Source of the DNA: Mycolicibacterium sp. J2
GTDB taxonomy: Bacteria > Actinomycetota > Actinomycetes > Mycobacteriales > Mycobacteriaceae
Direction of reading: 5' to 3'
NCBI RefSeq assembly: GCF_026240945.1
Contig: NZ_JAPFPY010000021.1
Coordinates: forward strand, 20,364-84,363
Length of the DNA: 64,000 nt
The notes under the pieces were generated by a model. The model did no database searches. It was not told the DNA's origin and worked only from the letters and a program-made list of their open reading frames with translations. A program made the translations under genes and the position numbers. Positions 51,911 through 59,293 of the stretch are shown here, piece by piece (the stretch's first letter is position 1; every line of letters starts with the position of its first letter).

Positions 51911-53364
51911 TTGACGAGCCGCCTCTCCAGTCGATCCGAAAGTTTGGTCAGGGCCATGATCACCACGAAGTAGATGATGCCGATGATCAGCCACATGGTG
52001 AACGACTGATAGTTGCGGGCGATGATCAGCCGGCCGGTCTGGGTCAGCTCGGCGATGCCGATCACCGACAGGATCGAGGTGTCCTTCAGGGTGATGACGA
52101 ATTGGTTGACATACGACGGGATCATCGTCCTGATCGCTTGGGGCAGAATCACTTTGCGCATCGTGGGCAGATATCCGATGCCCAGGCTGCGGGCGGCCTC
52201 CATCTGGCCCTTGTCCACCGATTGGATGCCGCCGCGGACAATCTCGGTCATATAGGCGCCGGCGTTCAGCGACAGGGTGATGATGCCCGCGGTCAGCGCC
52301 GTCATGGTGAACCCGAGGGCCGACGGGATGCCGAAGTAGATGAAGAAGGCCTGCACCAGAAGCGGTGTGCCGCGGAAGATGTCGACGTAGGTGGTGCCGA
52401 TGGCGCGCAGCCAGATCGATCGCGACACCCGCATCAGGCCGAAGAGGATGCCCAGCAGCAGGGCGATCGCGATCGAGACGACGGTCAGGATGATCGTCAT
52501 CTTCAGGCCGGTCATCAGCACCGAGAACGTGCTCTTGAGCAGACCGAAGAACGAGTTGTCGGCCGCGGCGGCACTCTCGCCGAGGTAGGTCTTGATGATC
52601 TCGTCGTAGCGGCCGTTTTCTTTCAGATGGTTCAGACCGTCGTTGAACTTCTTGAGCAGCTCGGCATTTTGGCCCTTGTTCACGGCGAAGCCGTAGCTGG
52701 ATCCCTTCTCCTTCGGGGTGACGGTCTTGAATCCGTTGCCCTGCTGGATGCCGTAGAGCAGCACCGGGTAGTCCTCGAAGACGGCCACCGAGTTACCCGT
52801 CTTCACCTCTTCGAACATGGAGGCCGAGTCGGCGAACGAGACGATCTGGAAGCCGTACTTGTCCTTGATGGACTCGGCGAACTCCGCGCCCTCGGTGCCG
52901 TTCTTGACCGCGACCCGCTTGCCCTTCAGGTCGGCGTAGGACTTGACGTCATCGTTGGTCTTGAGCACGGCCATCTGCACGCCGGACTCGAAATACGGTT
53001 CGGAGAAATCGAATACCTTCTTGCGGGCGTCGGTGATGGACATGCCCGCGATGACGCCGGCGGCCTGGTTGGCCTGCACCGCTTGCAGCGCGGCGTCGAA
53101 ACCGAGCGGTTTGATATCGACGGTGAAGTTCTGGTCCTTGGCGATCTCACGGATGAGATCCATGTCGATGCCGACGAATTTGCCTTGCGCATCTTGGAAT
53201 TCGAACGGCGCAAAGGTGGTGTCGGTGGCGATGACGTAGTTTTCGCCGTCGGCGTTGGCCGTCCCCGCCGACAGCAAGACGCTGAGAGCGCCCACCATGG
53301 CCGCGACGATCAGAAATGTCGATCGTCGCAGGGCACCTCGTCGTCTCCGCGATGCCAGCTGCAT
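51907..53364 (-). CDS. Fused amino-acid binding protein and permease (GlnH-GlnP fusion)
   Basis: The 485-residue protein joins a Sec signal (ending G-T-A-N-A), a solute-binding domain of the glutamine/His family (about 40-270: I-A-T-D-T-T-F-A-P-F-E-F, V-G-I-D-M-D-L-I) and a five-helix permease domain (about 280-485) with the EAA-loop motif E-A-A-R-S-L-G-I-G. The fusion resembles GlnP of Gram-positives rather than the separate proteins usual in mycobacteria. GGGGAGG precedes ATG 53364. The substrate is likely glutamine, glutamate or an analogous polar amino acid. Confidence 0.93.
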   Translation of the reverse strand: MQLASRRRRGALRRSTFLIVAAMVGALSVLLSAGTANADGENYVIATDTTFAPFEFQDAQGKFVGIDMDLIREIAKDQNFTVDIKPLGFDAALQAVQANQAAGVIAGMSITDARKKVFDFSEPYFESGVQMAVLKTNDDVKSYADLKGKRVAVKNGTEGAEFAESIKDKYGFQIVSFADSASMFEEVKTGNSVAVFEDYPVLLYGIQQGNGFKTVTPKEKGSSYGFAVNKGQNAELLKKFNDGLNHLKENGRYDEIIKTYLGESAAAADNSFFGLLKSTFSVLMTGLKMTIILTVVSIAIALLLGILFGLMRVSRSIWLRAIGTTYVDIFRGTPLLVQAFFIYFGIPSALGFTMTALTAGIITLSLNAGAYMTEIVRGGIQSVDKGQMEAARSLGIGYLPTMRKVILPQAIRTMIPSYVNQFVITLKDTSILSVIGIAELTQTGRLIIARNYQSFTMWLIIGIIYFVVIMALTKLSDRLERRLVK

Positions 53365-53438
53365 GCTGCGCCTCCCCTCATCCACAATGCGCGGAGGATA
53401 ACGCTAGCGGGCGGCGTCGCTTCTTGTCACAGAACGGG

Positions 53439-54536
53439 TCAGCGGGGCGTGCCGACCACCACCCGATTCCCGCCGCTGCGCTTGGCCTCGTACATGGCCA
53501 GGTCGGCGGCGCTGACCAGCTCGAGGACTGCCTCGGCCGGGGCGGGAGCGGACTGCACGTCACGGCGGGCAGCGGCCGCGACCCCGATGCTGGCACTGAC
53601 GTCGCCCAGCCGGGAGGTGATCGCCTCGCACAGCGGCGCGGCGAGAACGCAGGGGTCGGCAGTCCACGACATGGCTGCCAGCAGAAACTCCTCTCCCCCG
53701 GCCCGGCAGATCGCGGAGGTAGGCGGGGCGTGCTCGCGCAGGATGTCGGCGACGTGCAGCAGCACCCGGTCACCTTCGGCATGCCCCAACGTGTCGTTGA
53801 TGCGTTTGAAGTCGTCGAGGTCGACCATGATCGCGACGACATACTCGGGCCCGTCGTCAGGGGCGCTGACGAGGTGCCGTTCGACGGTGTCCAAGAAGCC
53901 GCGCCGGTTGAGCAGCCCGGTCAGGGCATCGGTGTCCGAGCGGCTGGCGTAGACGCTCATGGCCTTCGAGGTGCCGCGGATGGTGATCGGGGTCAGGGTG
54001 TTGAGCATGCCCAACAGCCAGACCGCGGCGATGGCGGTCTCGATGTTGACCTCATGCGCCAGTCGGTACACGGCGCAGCCGGATGCCGCCAGTCCCGCCA
54101 CCATGTTCAGCAACAGCGCTCGGTTGCTGTGGAAGAACGCGATGTATCCGCTGGTGATGGGCACCGCGGCACAGGTCAGGGCGGCGAGCGCCGCGCTGGG
54201 CTGCACGACACTCCATGCCACGGCGCATGCCGTGCACAGTGACACCGTGATGAGCGATTGCCGGCGGGTAGGCCAGTGGGTGAGCCAGAACCACGTCATC
54301 ACGCACGACAGGCAGCAGCCGATCAGCGCGATGATGACGGCGAATAAGAGGGTGACCTCGCGATAGGTGGGCACCACCATCGCCAGTGGCGCCAGTATCG
54401 ACGATGCGGAGACGATGGCCAGCATGACGCGGGCAGAGTGGGTCAACCCGCGGTTGTGCAGGAAGGCGGTGACCGCGTCGAACGGGTCGGGCTGGTCCAG
54501 CCAGTCCGCCACCCCTGCCGTGCAGATAGAACGCAT
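53439..54536 (-). CDS. Membrane diguanylate cyclase (GGDEF)
   Basis: The 365-residue protein has about six membrane helices in residues 35-185 and a C-terminal GGDEF domain with D-A-L-T-G-L-L-N-R-R, D-L-D-D-F-K-R-I-N-D and the active-site R-A-G-G-E-E-F (280-284). The intact GGEEF signature predicts c-di-GMP synthesis. No RxxD inhibitory site is seen five residues before it. The membrane half is a MASE-like sensor of unknown ligand. No partner is visible nearby. Confidence 0.92.
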   Translation of the reverse strand: MRSICTAGVADWLDQPDPFDAVTAFLHNRGLTHSARVMLAIVSASSILAPLAMVVPTYREVTLLFAVIIALIGCCLSCVMTWFWLTHWPTRRQSLITVSLCTACAVAWSVVQPSAALAALTCAAVPITSGYIAFFHSNRALLLNMVAGLAASGCAVYRLAHEVNIETAIAAVWLLGMLNTLTPITIRGTSKAMSVYASRSDTDALTGLLNRRGFLDTVERHLVSAPDDGPEYVVAIMVDLDDFKRINDTLGHAEGDRVLLHVADILREHAPPTSAICRAGGEEFLLAAMSWTADPCVLAAPLCEAITSRLGDVSASIGVAAAARRDVQSAPAPAEAVLELVSAADLAMYEAKRSGGNRVVVGTPR

Positions 54537-54745
54537 CTTTCCAACCAGAGACCGATTGACACCTTTTGACGTGCGACTTTTCGCGACGTCGCCCCAACCG
54601 CGCCGGCCCTCGTACGGTCCGGCACGCAGTAGACCCGAACGCCCTGCACTACCGATAAGGGGAAAGGGTAGTCAAATTTGCGCCAACGTCAGCAGAATGG
54701 CATTTTCGGTACGCGCGTTTGGTTGCTAATGCAAGAAGTTTCGCG

Positions 54746-55105
54746 TTACCGACAGAAGTTCGGGTCGAGCACGGCACACAGCGCCGTGAGGGCGTCCCGG
54801 TACGGCCGGTGATAGACGTTCATCCCCCGGCGTTCCGATTCGACGATCCCGGCTCGGCGCAGCTGGGACAGATGGTGACTGACGGTGGATTCACTGAGTT
54901 CGACCGCAGCGGCCAGGTCCGAGTTGCAGACCTCACCGTCGGGCGAGCTGAAAAGCAGCGAGACCAGCTTGACGCGCACTGGGTCGGCCAGCGCCTTGAG
55001 CCGCAGCGCAATGCCCAGTGCCGCTTCGTCATCGAGCGGGCCCGCGGCCACCGGCGAGCAGCACACGGGAGCGGAGATGTCGAGAACGGGCAGCGCCTTG
55101 GGCAT
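54746..55105 (-). CDS. arsR: ArsR-family arsenite-responsive repressor
   Basis: The 119-residue ArsR/SmtB repressor has a winged helix (L-S-E-S-T-V-S-H-H-L-S-Q-L) and an N-terminal C15-C16 pair in P-V-C-C-S-P, plus Cys60 in G-E-V-C-N. This recalls the actinobacterial As(III) site of Corynebacterium ArsR (Cys15, Cys16 and one Cys from the other subunit, from memory). It is divergent from cadI, and the gap contains two similar palindromes suited to ArsR dimers. Confidence 0.9.
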   Translation of the reverse strand: MPKALPVLDISAPVCCSPVAAGPLDDEAALGIALRLKALADPVRVKLVSLLFSSPDGEVCNSDLAAAVELSESTVSHHLSQLRRAGIVESERRGMNVYHRPYRDALTALCAVLDPNFCR

Positions 55106-55128
55106 GGCATCGATGATGCCAGAGACAT

Positions 55129-55190
55129 TGACATATGTCGAAAGGGTGGAGCATTATGGCGGCTACAAGTTCGATATATGTCTCACTATT
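55129..55190. promoter_or_regulatory. Two ArsR operator candidates between arsR and cadI
   Basis: GACATATGTC at 55130-55139 is a perfect 10-bp palindrome, and GATATATGTC at 55173-55182 differs at one base. They are 43 bases apart, one near each divergent start, and the sequence around both is AT-rich. ArsR/SmtB proteins commonly bind such imperfect palindromes over the promoter, so both directions may be repressed. Confidence 0.55.
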
Positions 55191-55202
55191 GTGGAGGTAG
55201 CC

Positions 55203-55619
55203 ATGTCCCGCGTGCAACTTGCCCTCAACGTCGACGATCTCGACGCGGCGATCACGTTCTACTCGAAGCTGTTCAACACCGCACCGGCGAAGGTGAAGCC
55301 GGGCTACGCCAACTTCGCCGTCACCGAGCCGGCCCTGAAGCTGGTGTTGATCGAGAATCCCGGGAACGGGGGCACGCTCAACCATCTGGGCGTGGAGGTG
55401 GAATCGAGCGACACCGTGCACCAGGAGATCGCCCGCCTCACCGATGCCGGTCTGTTCACCGAGGAGGAGATCGGCACGACATGCTGTTTCGCCACCCAGG
55501 ACAAGGTGTGGGTCACCGGACCCGGCGGTGAGAAGTGGGAGGTCTATACCGTTCTCGCCGACTCGGACACCTTCGGTCCGGCGCCGCAGGCCGACGAGAC
55601 GGCCACGTGCTGTCGGTGA
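55203..55619 (+). CDS. cadI: ArsI/CadI-type VOC dioxygenase-fold protein
   Basis: The 138-residue vicinal-oxygen-chelate protein has L-A-L-N-V-D-D-L-D-A-A-I-T-F-Y-S-K-L-F, H-L-G-V-E-V, the thiol pair T-C-C-F-A-T-Q-D-K-V-W-V and a final T-C-C-R. It corresponds to the cadmium/arsenic-induced CadI of M. tuberculosis. Related ArsI enzymes cleave the C-As bond of trivalent organoarsenicals using vicinal cysteines, so that activity is possible. GGAGG lies just before ATG 55203. Confidence 0.9.
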   Translation: MSRVQLALNVDDLDAAITFYSKLFNTAPAKVKPGYANFAVTEPALKLVLIENPGNGGTLNHLGVEVESSDTVHQEIARLTDAGLFTEEEIGTTCCFATQDKVWVTGPGGEKWEVYTVLADSDTFGPAPQADETATCCR

Positions 55620-56329
55620 GCTGGCGCCCGCTGCTCGCGGAGTTTCTGGGCACCGCCCTGCTGGTAGCCATCGTCGTCGGGTCGGGGATCGCCGCGGCGC
55701 AGCTGTCCCCCGATGACGTCGGACTGCAGCTGCTGCAGAATTCGACGGCGACGGTGCTCGGGTTGGCGGTGCTGATCCTGATGTTCGGTCCGGTGTCGGG
55801 TGCGCACTTCAATCCCGTTGTTTCGCTTGCCGATTGGATGCTCGGTAGGCAGTCCGGTACCGGCCTTTCCGGTGATGCGGTGTGCGCCTATGCGATCGCG
55901 CAGACCGTGGGCGGTGTTGCCGGTGCGGTGCTTGCCAATCTGATGTTCGATTGGCCGGCGATCGAGCTCGCCACCAAGCACCGGGTGACGGCCGGGCACC
56001 TGATCGGCGAGGTGGTGGCGACGGCCGGGTTGGTGGTGCTGATCTTCGCGCTGGCCCGCAGCGCCCGGGCGGGGCTGTCCGCGGCAGCGGTGGGCGCCAA
56101 TATCGGTGCGGCGTATTGGTTCATCAGTTCCACGTCGTTCGCCAATCCGGCGGTCACCATCGGCCGGATGTTCTCGGACAGTTTCGCCGGGATCGCCCCG
56201 AGCTCGGCGCCGGCTTTCATCGGCGTGCAGGTTCTCGGAGCGCTCATCGGGCTGGGCCTGGTGGTCGCGCTCCATCCCGACGCAGCCCGAACGGCGGACC
56301 AAGCCGTTGTGCCGCATGAGAATTCATAG
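55616..56329 (+). CDS. aqpS: Aquaglyceroporin of the arsenic cluster (AqpS-like)
   Basis: The 237-residue MIP channel has six hydrophobic helices and two half-helix motifs, N-P-V in H-F-N-P-V-V-S-L and N-P-A in F-A-N-P-A-V-T-I-G-R-M-F, with a conserved Arg after the second. In an ars operon such channels let arsenite leave the cell after arsenate reduction. GTG 55616 overlaps the cadI stop (GTGA); GTG 55607 is an alternative. No separate arsenite pump (ArsB/Acr3) is seen in this cluster. Confidence 0.88.
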   Translation: MSWRPLLAEFLGTALLVAIVVGSGIAAAQLSPDDVGLQLLQNSTATVLGLAVLILMFGPVSGAHFNPVVSLADWMLGRQSGTGLSGDAVCAYAIAQTVGGVAGAVLANLMFDWPAIELATKHRVTAGHLIGEVVATAGLVVLIFALARSARAGLSAAAVGANIGAAYWFISSTSFANPAVTIGRMFSDSFAGIAPSSAPAFIGVQVLGALIGLGLVVALHPDAARTADQAVVPHENS

Positions 56330-56338
56330 GAGCCCTTC

Positions 56339-56746
56339 GTGAGCAAGCCCGCCGTGCTGTTCCTCTGCACCCATAATGCCGGCCGGTCGCAGATGGCGCT
56401 GGGGTTCTTCACCGCCCTTGCCGGTGAGCGCGCCGTCGGCTACTCCGGCGGGTCGGAGCCCGCGTCCAGCGTGAATCCCGTCGCGGTGGCCGTCATGGCC
56501 GAGAAGGGCATCGACATCACCGCCGAAGCGCCCAAGCGCTGGACCGAGGCGATGCTGGAGAGTGCCGATGTGGTGGTGACCATGGGCTGCGGGGACACCT
56601 GCCCGTATGTGCCGGGGACCCGGTACGTGGACTGGCCCCTCCCCGATCCGGCTGGTCAACCGATCGAGGTGGTGCGTCCGGTTCGGGTCGAGATCGAGGC
56701 GCGGGTCCGGGCGTTGGTCGATGAGGTGTGCGGCGTGGGTGACTAA
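56339..56746 (+). CDS. arsC: Arsenate reductase of the low-molecular-weight phosphatase type
   Basis: The 135-residue enzyme has the phosphatase loop C-T-H-N-A-G-R (C10-R16), further cysteines in M-G-C-G-D-T-C-P-Y and the acid loop W-P-L-P-D-P. It reduces arsenate to arsenite. The extra cysteines suggest thioredoxin or mycoredoxin/mycothiol recycling, which cannot be decided here. TAGGAG precedes GTG 56339, nine bases after the aquaporin stop, so both are in one operon. Confidence 0.92.
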   Translation: MSKPAVLFLCTHNAGRSQMALGFFTALAGERAVGYSGGSEPASSVNPVAVAVMAEKGIDITAEAPKRWTEAMLESADVVVTMGCGDTCPYVPGTRYVDWPLPDPAGQPIEVVRPVRVEIEARVRALVDEVCGVGD

Positions 56747-56806
56747 CTGTCGGTCGATCGGATGAGATCTACGCAAAGGCCAATCACCCTGTGACTGCTG
56801 GGGTTA

Positions 56807-57088
56807 ATGTCACCCACTGTGATCAGACTGGCATCGCTTCTCTTCGCATTCATCGCGTTGACCGTCGTGAGTCCGGCGGCGTCGGCGAGTGCGTTGTTCG
56901 ACGGTGCGCCGTTCAAGCAAGGCTCCGACTGCGACCCGAATTACTCGGGTTGCGTCCCGATCGCCAGCGACGTGGACTGCGCCGGCGGCAGCGGCAACGG
57001 ACCCGCATACGTCCAGGGTCCGATCAAGGTGATCGGTCGGGATATCTACGACCTCGACAGGGACGGCGACGGGACCGCCTGCGAATGA
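56807..57088 (+). CDS. Small exported Excalibur-domain protein
   Basis: The 93-residue product has a Sec signal ending A-S-A-S-A, a Cys-containing middle (G-S-D-C-D-P-N-Y-S-G-C-V-P) and the Excalibur calcium-binding signature D-L-D-R-D-G-D-G-T-A-C-E at the C terminus. This domain is common in secreted actinobacterial proteins and binds Ca2+. Function otherwise unknown. Confidence 0.87.
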   Translation: MSPTVIRLASLLFAFIALTVVSPAASASALFDGAPFKQGSDCDPNYSGCVPIASDVDCAGGSGNGPAYVQGPIKVIGRDIYDLDRDGDGTACE

Positions 57089-57099
57089 GCTAGGCATAA

Positions 57100-57291
57100 G
57101 TGGTGGGACTGGATAACCGCGGTGTCCGAACCGCCGATGTCATCGTCTTCGTGTTGCTGGTGTGCGTTCAGTTCGCCGGTGTCGGCATCGCGTTGTTGAG
57201 CGTGCTCGTGCTGCCGATGAGCATCGACAACTGCGCCTATCAGGGGTCTACTGCACGGATAGGTGACGTCTTGACCTGCCCTATCAGTTAG
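57100..57291 (+). pseudogene. Small membrane-protein gene truncated by the IS element
   Basis: The frame starts with GTG 57100 and encodes one hydrophobic segment (A-D-V-I-V-F-V-L-L-V-C-V-Q-F-A-G-V-G-I-A-L-L). It continues to D-N-C-A-Y-Q and runs into the left terminal repeat of the IS element at 57271, where it stops within seven codons. The original C terminus is not found on the other side of the insertion. Loss of function is inferred; the intact family was not identified. Confidence 0.55.
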
Positions 57292-57298
57292 GTTCCAG
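57271..57298 (+). repeat. Left terminal inverted repeat of the IS3 element
   Basis: Twenty-eight bases starting TTGACCTGCCCTA and ending GGTTCCAG. The terminus matches the right repeat at 58505-58532 at most positions, including the first eight. Confidence 0.75.
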
Positions 57299-58170
57299 TC
57301 GAGCTGGCTAACTGACGGCGGTGAGATGCCGTTGGTGAAGGATAGTTCGTATTCGATCGGGTGCGGTAGTTCAGCGCGGAGTGGCGGCATTTGCCGTTGT
57401 GGCAGATCTGATGTAGCCGAAGATCGCGTTGGCCAGCTCGAGGCGAGTCTTCAACTTTTGGCGGTCGAGTAGCTCGATCTGTGTGGAGAACCAGGAGCTT
57501 TCCATCATGCGTTGTCGAGGCCGTCACCAATCGACCCGAACGACGACAGCAAGCCCGGCAGACGGGATCTTCTCCCGAAAACCCAACAGGCGAAATGGGT
57601 TCCATGATCAGCGTGGACGATGACACCTGGGACCGGACGACGATTGCGGATGGCCATATTCAACGCATTAACCACCAACGTGGCGTCGGCCTTCGAGTCC
57701 ATCGACCAGCCGACGATCCTGCGGCTGAACGCATCCAGGACCGCGCAGCAGTACAGCCATCCCTCCCGCGTGCTGTGTTGCGCGATATCATTGACCCACA
57801 ACTCATTTCGTGCTAGTCGGTGGAACTTGCGATTTGCCACATCATCGGCGGTGGCAACGCCCCGGAGTTGCTTGATCCGTACCGGGCCAGGGAGTCCGTA
57901 GATGCCGGCCAGGGTCATCAGAACCGACACGGCGCGCCGGCAGACGGTGATTCCCACACCGAGGGTGGGCTCGGCGCGGACGCGGCGATAGCCGTTGGTG
58001 CCCCGCGAGGCGACGTGGATCTCGCGGATCAGTTCGGTCAACCATTGACGCCGCAGCTGGGTAGCTGTGGCCGGTTTACGCTTGTGCTTGTAGTAGTTCT
58101 GGCGTGTCACACCAAGAATGACGTAGCACCGGTCATATAGCCGCCCCGGCATCGACGAGTCGGTCGATCA
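57290..58170 (-). pseudogene. IS3-family transposase orfB, frameshifted
   Basis: The reading frame at 57505-58152 contains transposase landmarks: V-T-R-Q-N-Y-Y-K-H-K-R, a G-Y-R-R-V-R-A-E motif, and the integrase-core D-D-E region with E-L-W-V-N-D-I-A-Q-H, L-D-A-F-S-R-R-I-V-G-W and H-A-D-H-G-T-H-F. After G-S-I-G-D-G-L-D-N-A the frame breaks. M-M-E-S-S-W-F-S-T-Q-I-E-L continues in another frame and C-H-N-G-K-C-R-H-S-A-L-N-Y in a third. At least two frameshifts separate these conserved blocks. Confidence 0.85.
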
Positions 58171-58462
58171 CCGGATAGGTCCTTTAGGGCGGGGCTTGTC
58201 CTCCCCGAGAACGTCGCAGCCTGATGCTCGATGGCCAACTCGGTTTCCAGTTCTGGGATCCTGCACCTGGCAGCGCGCAGCTCGGCTGATTTGCTCGTTG
58301 GGACAACGGAACGCACCTGTGGTCGATGTCGTCCTGTTTGATCCATTACGACAACGTGACCGGTTGGATGCCGAGTTCGTCTACGGTCTGCTTCTGCGAC
58401 TTACCGGCGCGGACGAGCGCGATCGTGCGGGAGCGGAACTCGGCTGGATAAGGGCGGGGCAT
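58170..58462 (-). pseudogene. IS3-family orfA, interrupted
   Basis: From ATG 58462 the frame reads M-P-R-P-Y-P-A-E-F-R-S-R-T-I-A-L-V-R-A-G-K and G-I-Q-P-V-T-L-S, a typical orfA helix-turn-helix start. It then meets a TAA stop exactly where W-I-K-Q-D-D-I-D-H should continue. The leucine-zipper part (E-L-R-A-A-R-C-R-I-P-E-L-E-T-E-L-A-I) follows in another frame. It is nonfunctional. Confidence 0.8.
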
Positions 58463-58504
58463 GACGGTCAGCCTTGCGTACAGGCCGCCACTTGGTCACC
58501 AAAT

Positions 58505-58532
58505 CTGGAAACCGAACGGTAGGTCAGGTCAA
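58505..58532 (-). repeat. Right terminal inverted repeat of the IS3 element
   Basis: Read on the minus strand it starts TTGACCTGACCTACC and ends GGTTTCCAG, mirroring the left repeat at 57271-57298. Confidence 0.75.
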
Positions 58533-58716
58533 AACTCTCACCTGATTGTGCAGCAGACCCAAATGCACTGTGGAATGTGTCGGTGACGTTAAGTCGCGCA
58601 ACGCCGCTCCCTCTGGCACCGGTCCATGATGCGGCGCGCCGACGGGGTACACGACAATGTTCTTCGAGCGGTGCTCTAATGGCTATAGCTACTTTGACCT
58701 GAGGAGGCGCGTGCTT

Positions 58717-58956
58717 ATGGCCGCTCGACAGTCCGGACAGCGGGTCCAATCCTCGACGACGTGCGGCGGTGATCCACTGGCAACTGTCACGGTCCAGTGC
58801 GCCGGAATCTCGATTGACGTGACTCGTGACGGTATCGCTTGGGTTGCAACAGTCCCCGCAATCCCCGGCCTAATCGCGCAACATTCGACTCTCGAGGGCG
58901 TACTCAGGCAAGTGCTCGAATTCCAAAGTACGTTCTTCGCCGGTGCCGCCAGTTAG
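58717..58956 (+). CDS. HicB-like small protein
   Basis: The 79-residue product has a central segment D-G-I-A-W-V-A-T-V-P-A-I-P-G-L-I-A-Q-H-S-T-L-E (about 38-60). This matches the pattern of HicB antitoxins (degenerate RNase H fold: y-V-A-x-V-P-x-l-P-G-l-x-x-x-g-x-T-l-e-E). The usual C-terminal DNA-binding part is absent. GAGGAGG at 58701-58707 supports ATG 58717. It is first in a run of three co-directional genes after the IS element. Assignment is by pattern only. Confidence 0.5.
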   Translation: MAARQSGQRVQSSTTCGGDPLATVTVQCAGISIDVTRDGIAWVATVPAIPGLIAQHSTLEGVLRQVLEFQSTFFAGAAS

Positions 58957-59001
58957 TCTCTTAGCTGTTTGATACAGCGACGGCAGAGAGGAAGCTGGAA
59001 A

Positions 59002-59283
59002 GTGGCATGGAATTACGTCGGTGGGGGCATGGCGCATGCGAGAACGTTGCATGTCCTGGGTTATCGATGCAGCGGGGAGACTGATTCCGGCTTTCTCATG
59101 CATCGCTCGCCAAAGACAATCTCCGTACCGAAGCAGAAGAGACTGACGGACAAAACCGTGCAGCTCATTCTCATGACCTGCGGCCACACGCGGGAAGAGT
59201 ACACGGAGGCGTGGGTGGCGAAGACCCGGGCTAAGCCGAAGCTGAACTGCCCCTCGAGAAAGAGTCCGCCCGTCTCGCCTTAA
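59002..59283 (+). CDS. Possible HicA-like partner (small basic protein)
   Basis: The 93-residue protein has L-G-Y-R-C-S-G-E-T-D-S-G-F-L-M-H-R-S, T-I-S-V-P-K-Q-K-R-L-T and L-I-L-M-T-C-G-H-T-R-E-E-Y, aligning with the HicA double-stranded-RNA-binding toxin layout (G-f-x-x-x-x-x-x-G-S-H-h ... t-v-P ... L-x-x-I-l-r-x-a-g-l-s-x-e-e-f). The catalytic His of G-S-H is replaced, and the nearest His is H34. GTG 59002 has GAGGAAG upstream. If the pair is HicBA, gene order is reversed and the toxin may be inactive. Confidence 0.4.
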   Translation: MAWNYVGGGMAHARTLHVLGYRCSGETDSGFLMHRSPKTISVPKQKRLTDKTVQLILMTCGHTREEYTEAWVAKTRAKPKLNCPSRKSPPVSP

Positions 59284-59293
59284 ACGTCAAGAA

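Larger units (their letters stand above)
57271..58532 (-). mobile_element. Decayed IS3-family insertion sequence (~1262 bp)
   Basis: Remnants of orfA and orfB on the minus strand are bracketed by imperfect 28-bp terminal inverted repeats. The left end reads TTGACCTGCCCTATCAGTTA inward from 57271, and the right end, read inward on the minus strand from 58532, starts TTGACCTGACCTACCGTTCG. About 20 of 28 positions agree. Both frames carry stops or frameshifts, so the element cannot move by itself. No target-site duplication is recognisable (flanks GTC and AAC), which suggests age or rearrangement. Confidence 0.8.

Noticed and set aside
57505..58152. Functional transposase
   Set aside because: Conserved blocks continue in other frames after the stop and orfA has an internal stop, so the element is decayed.
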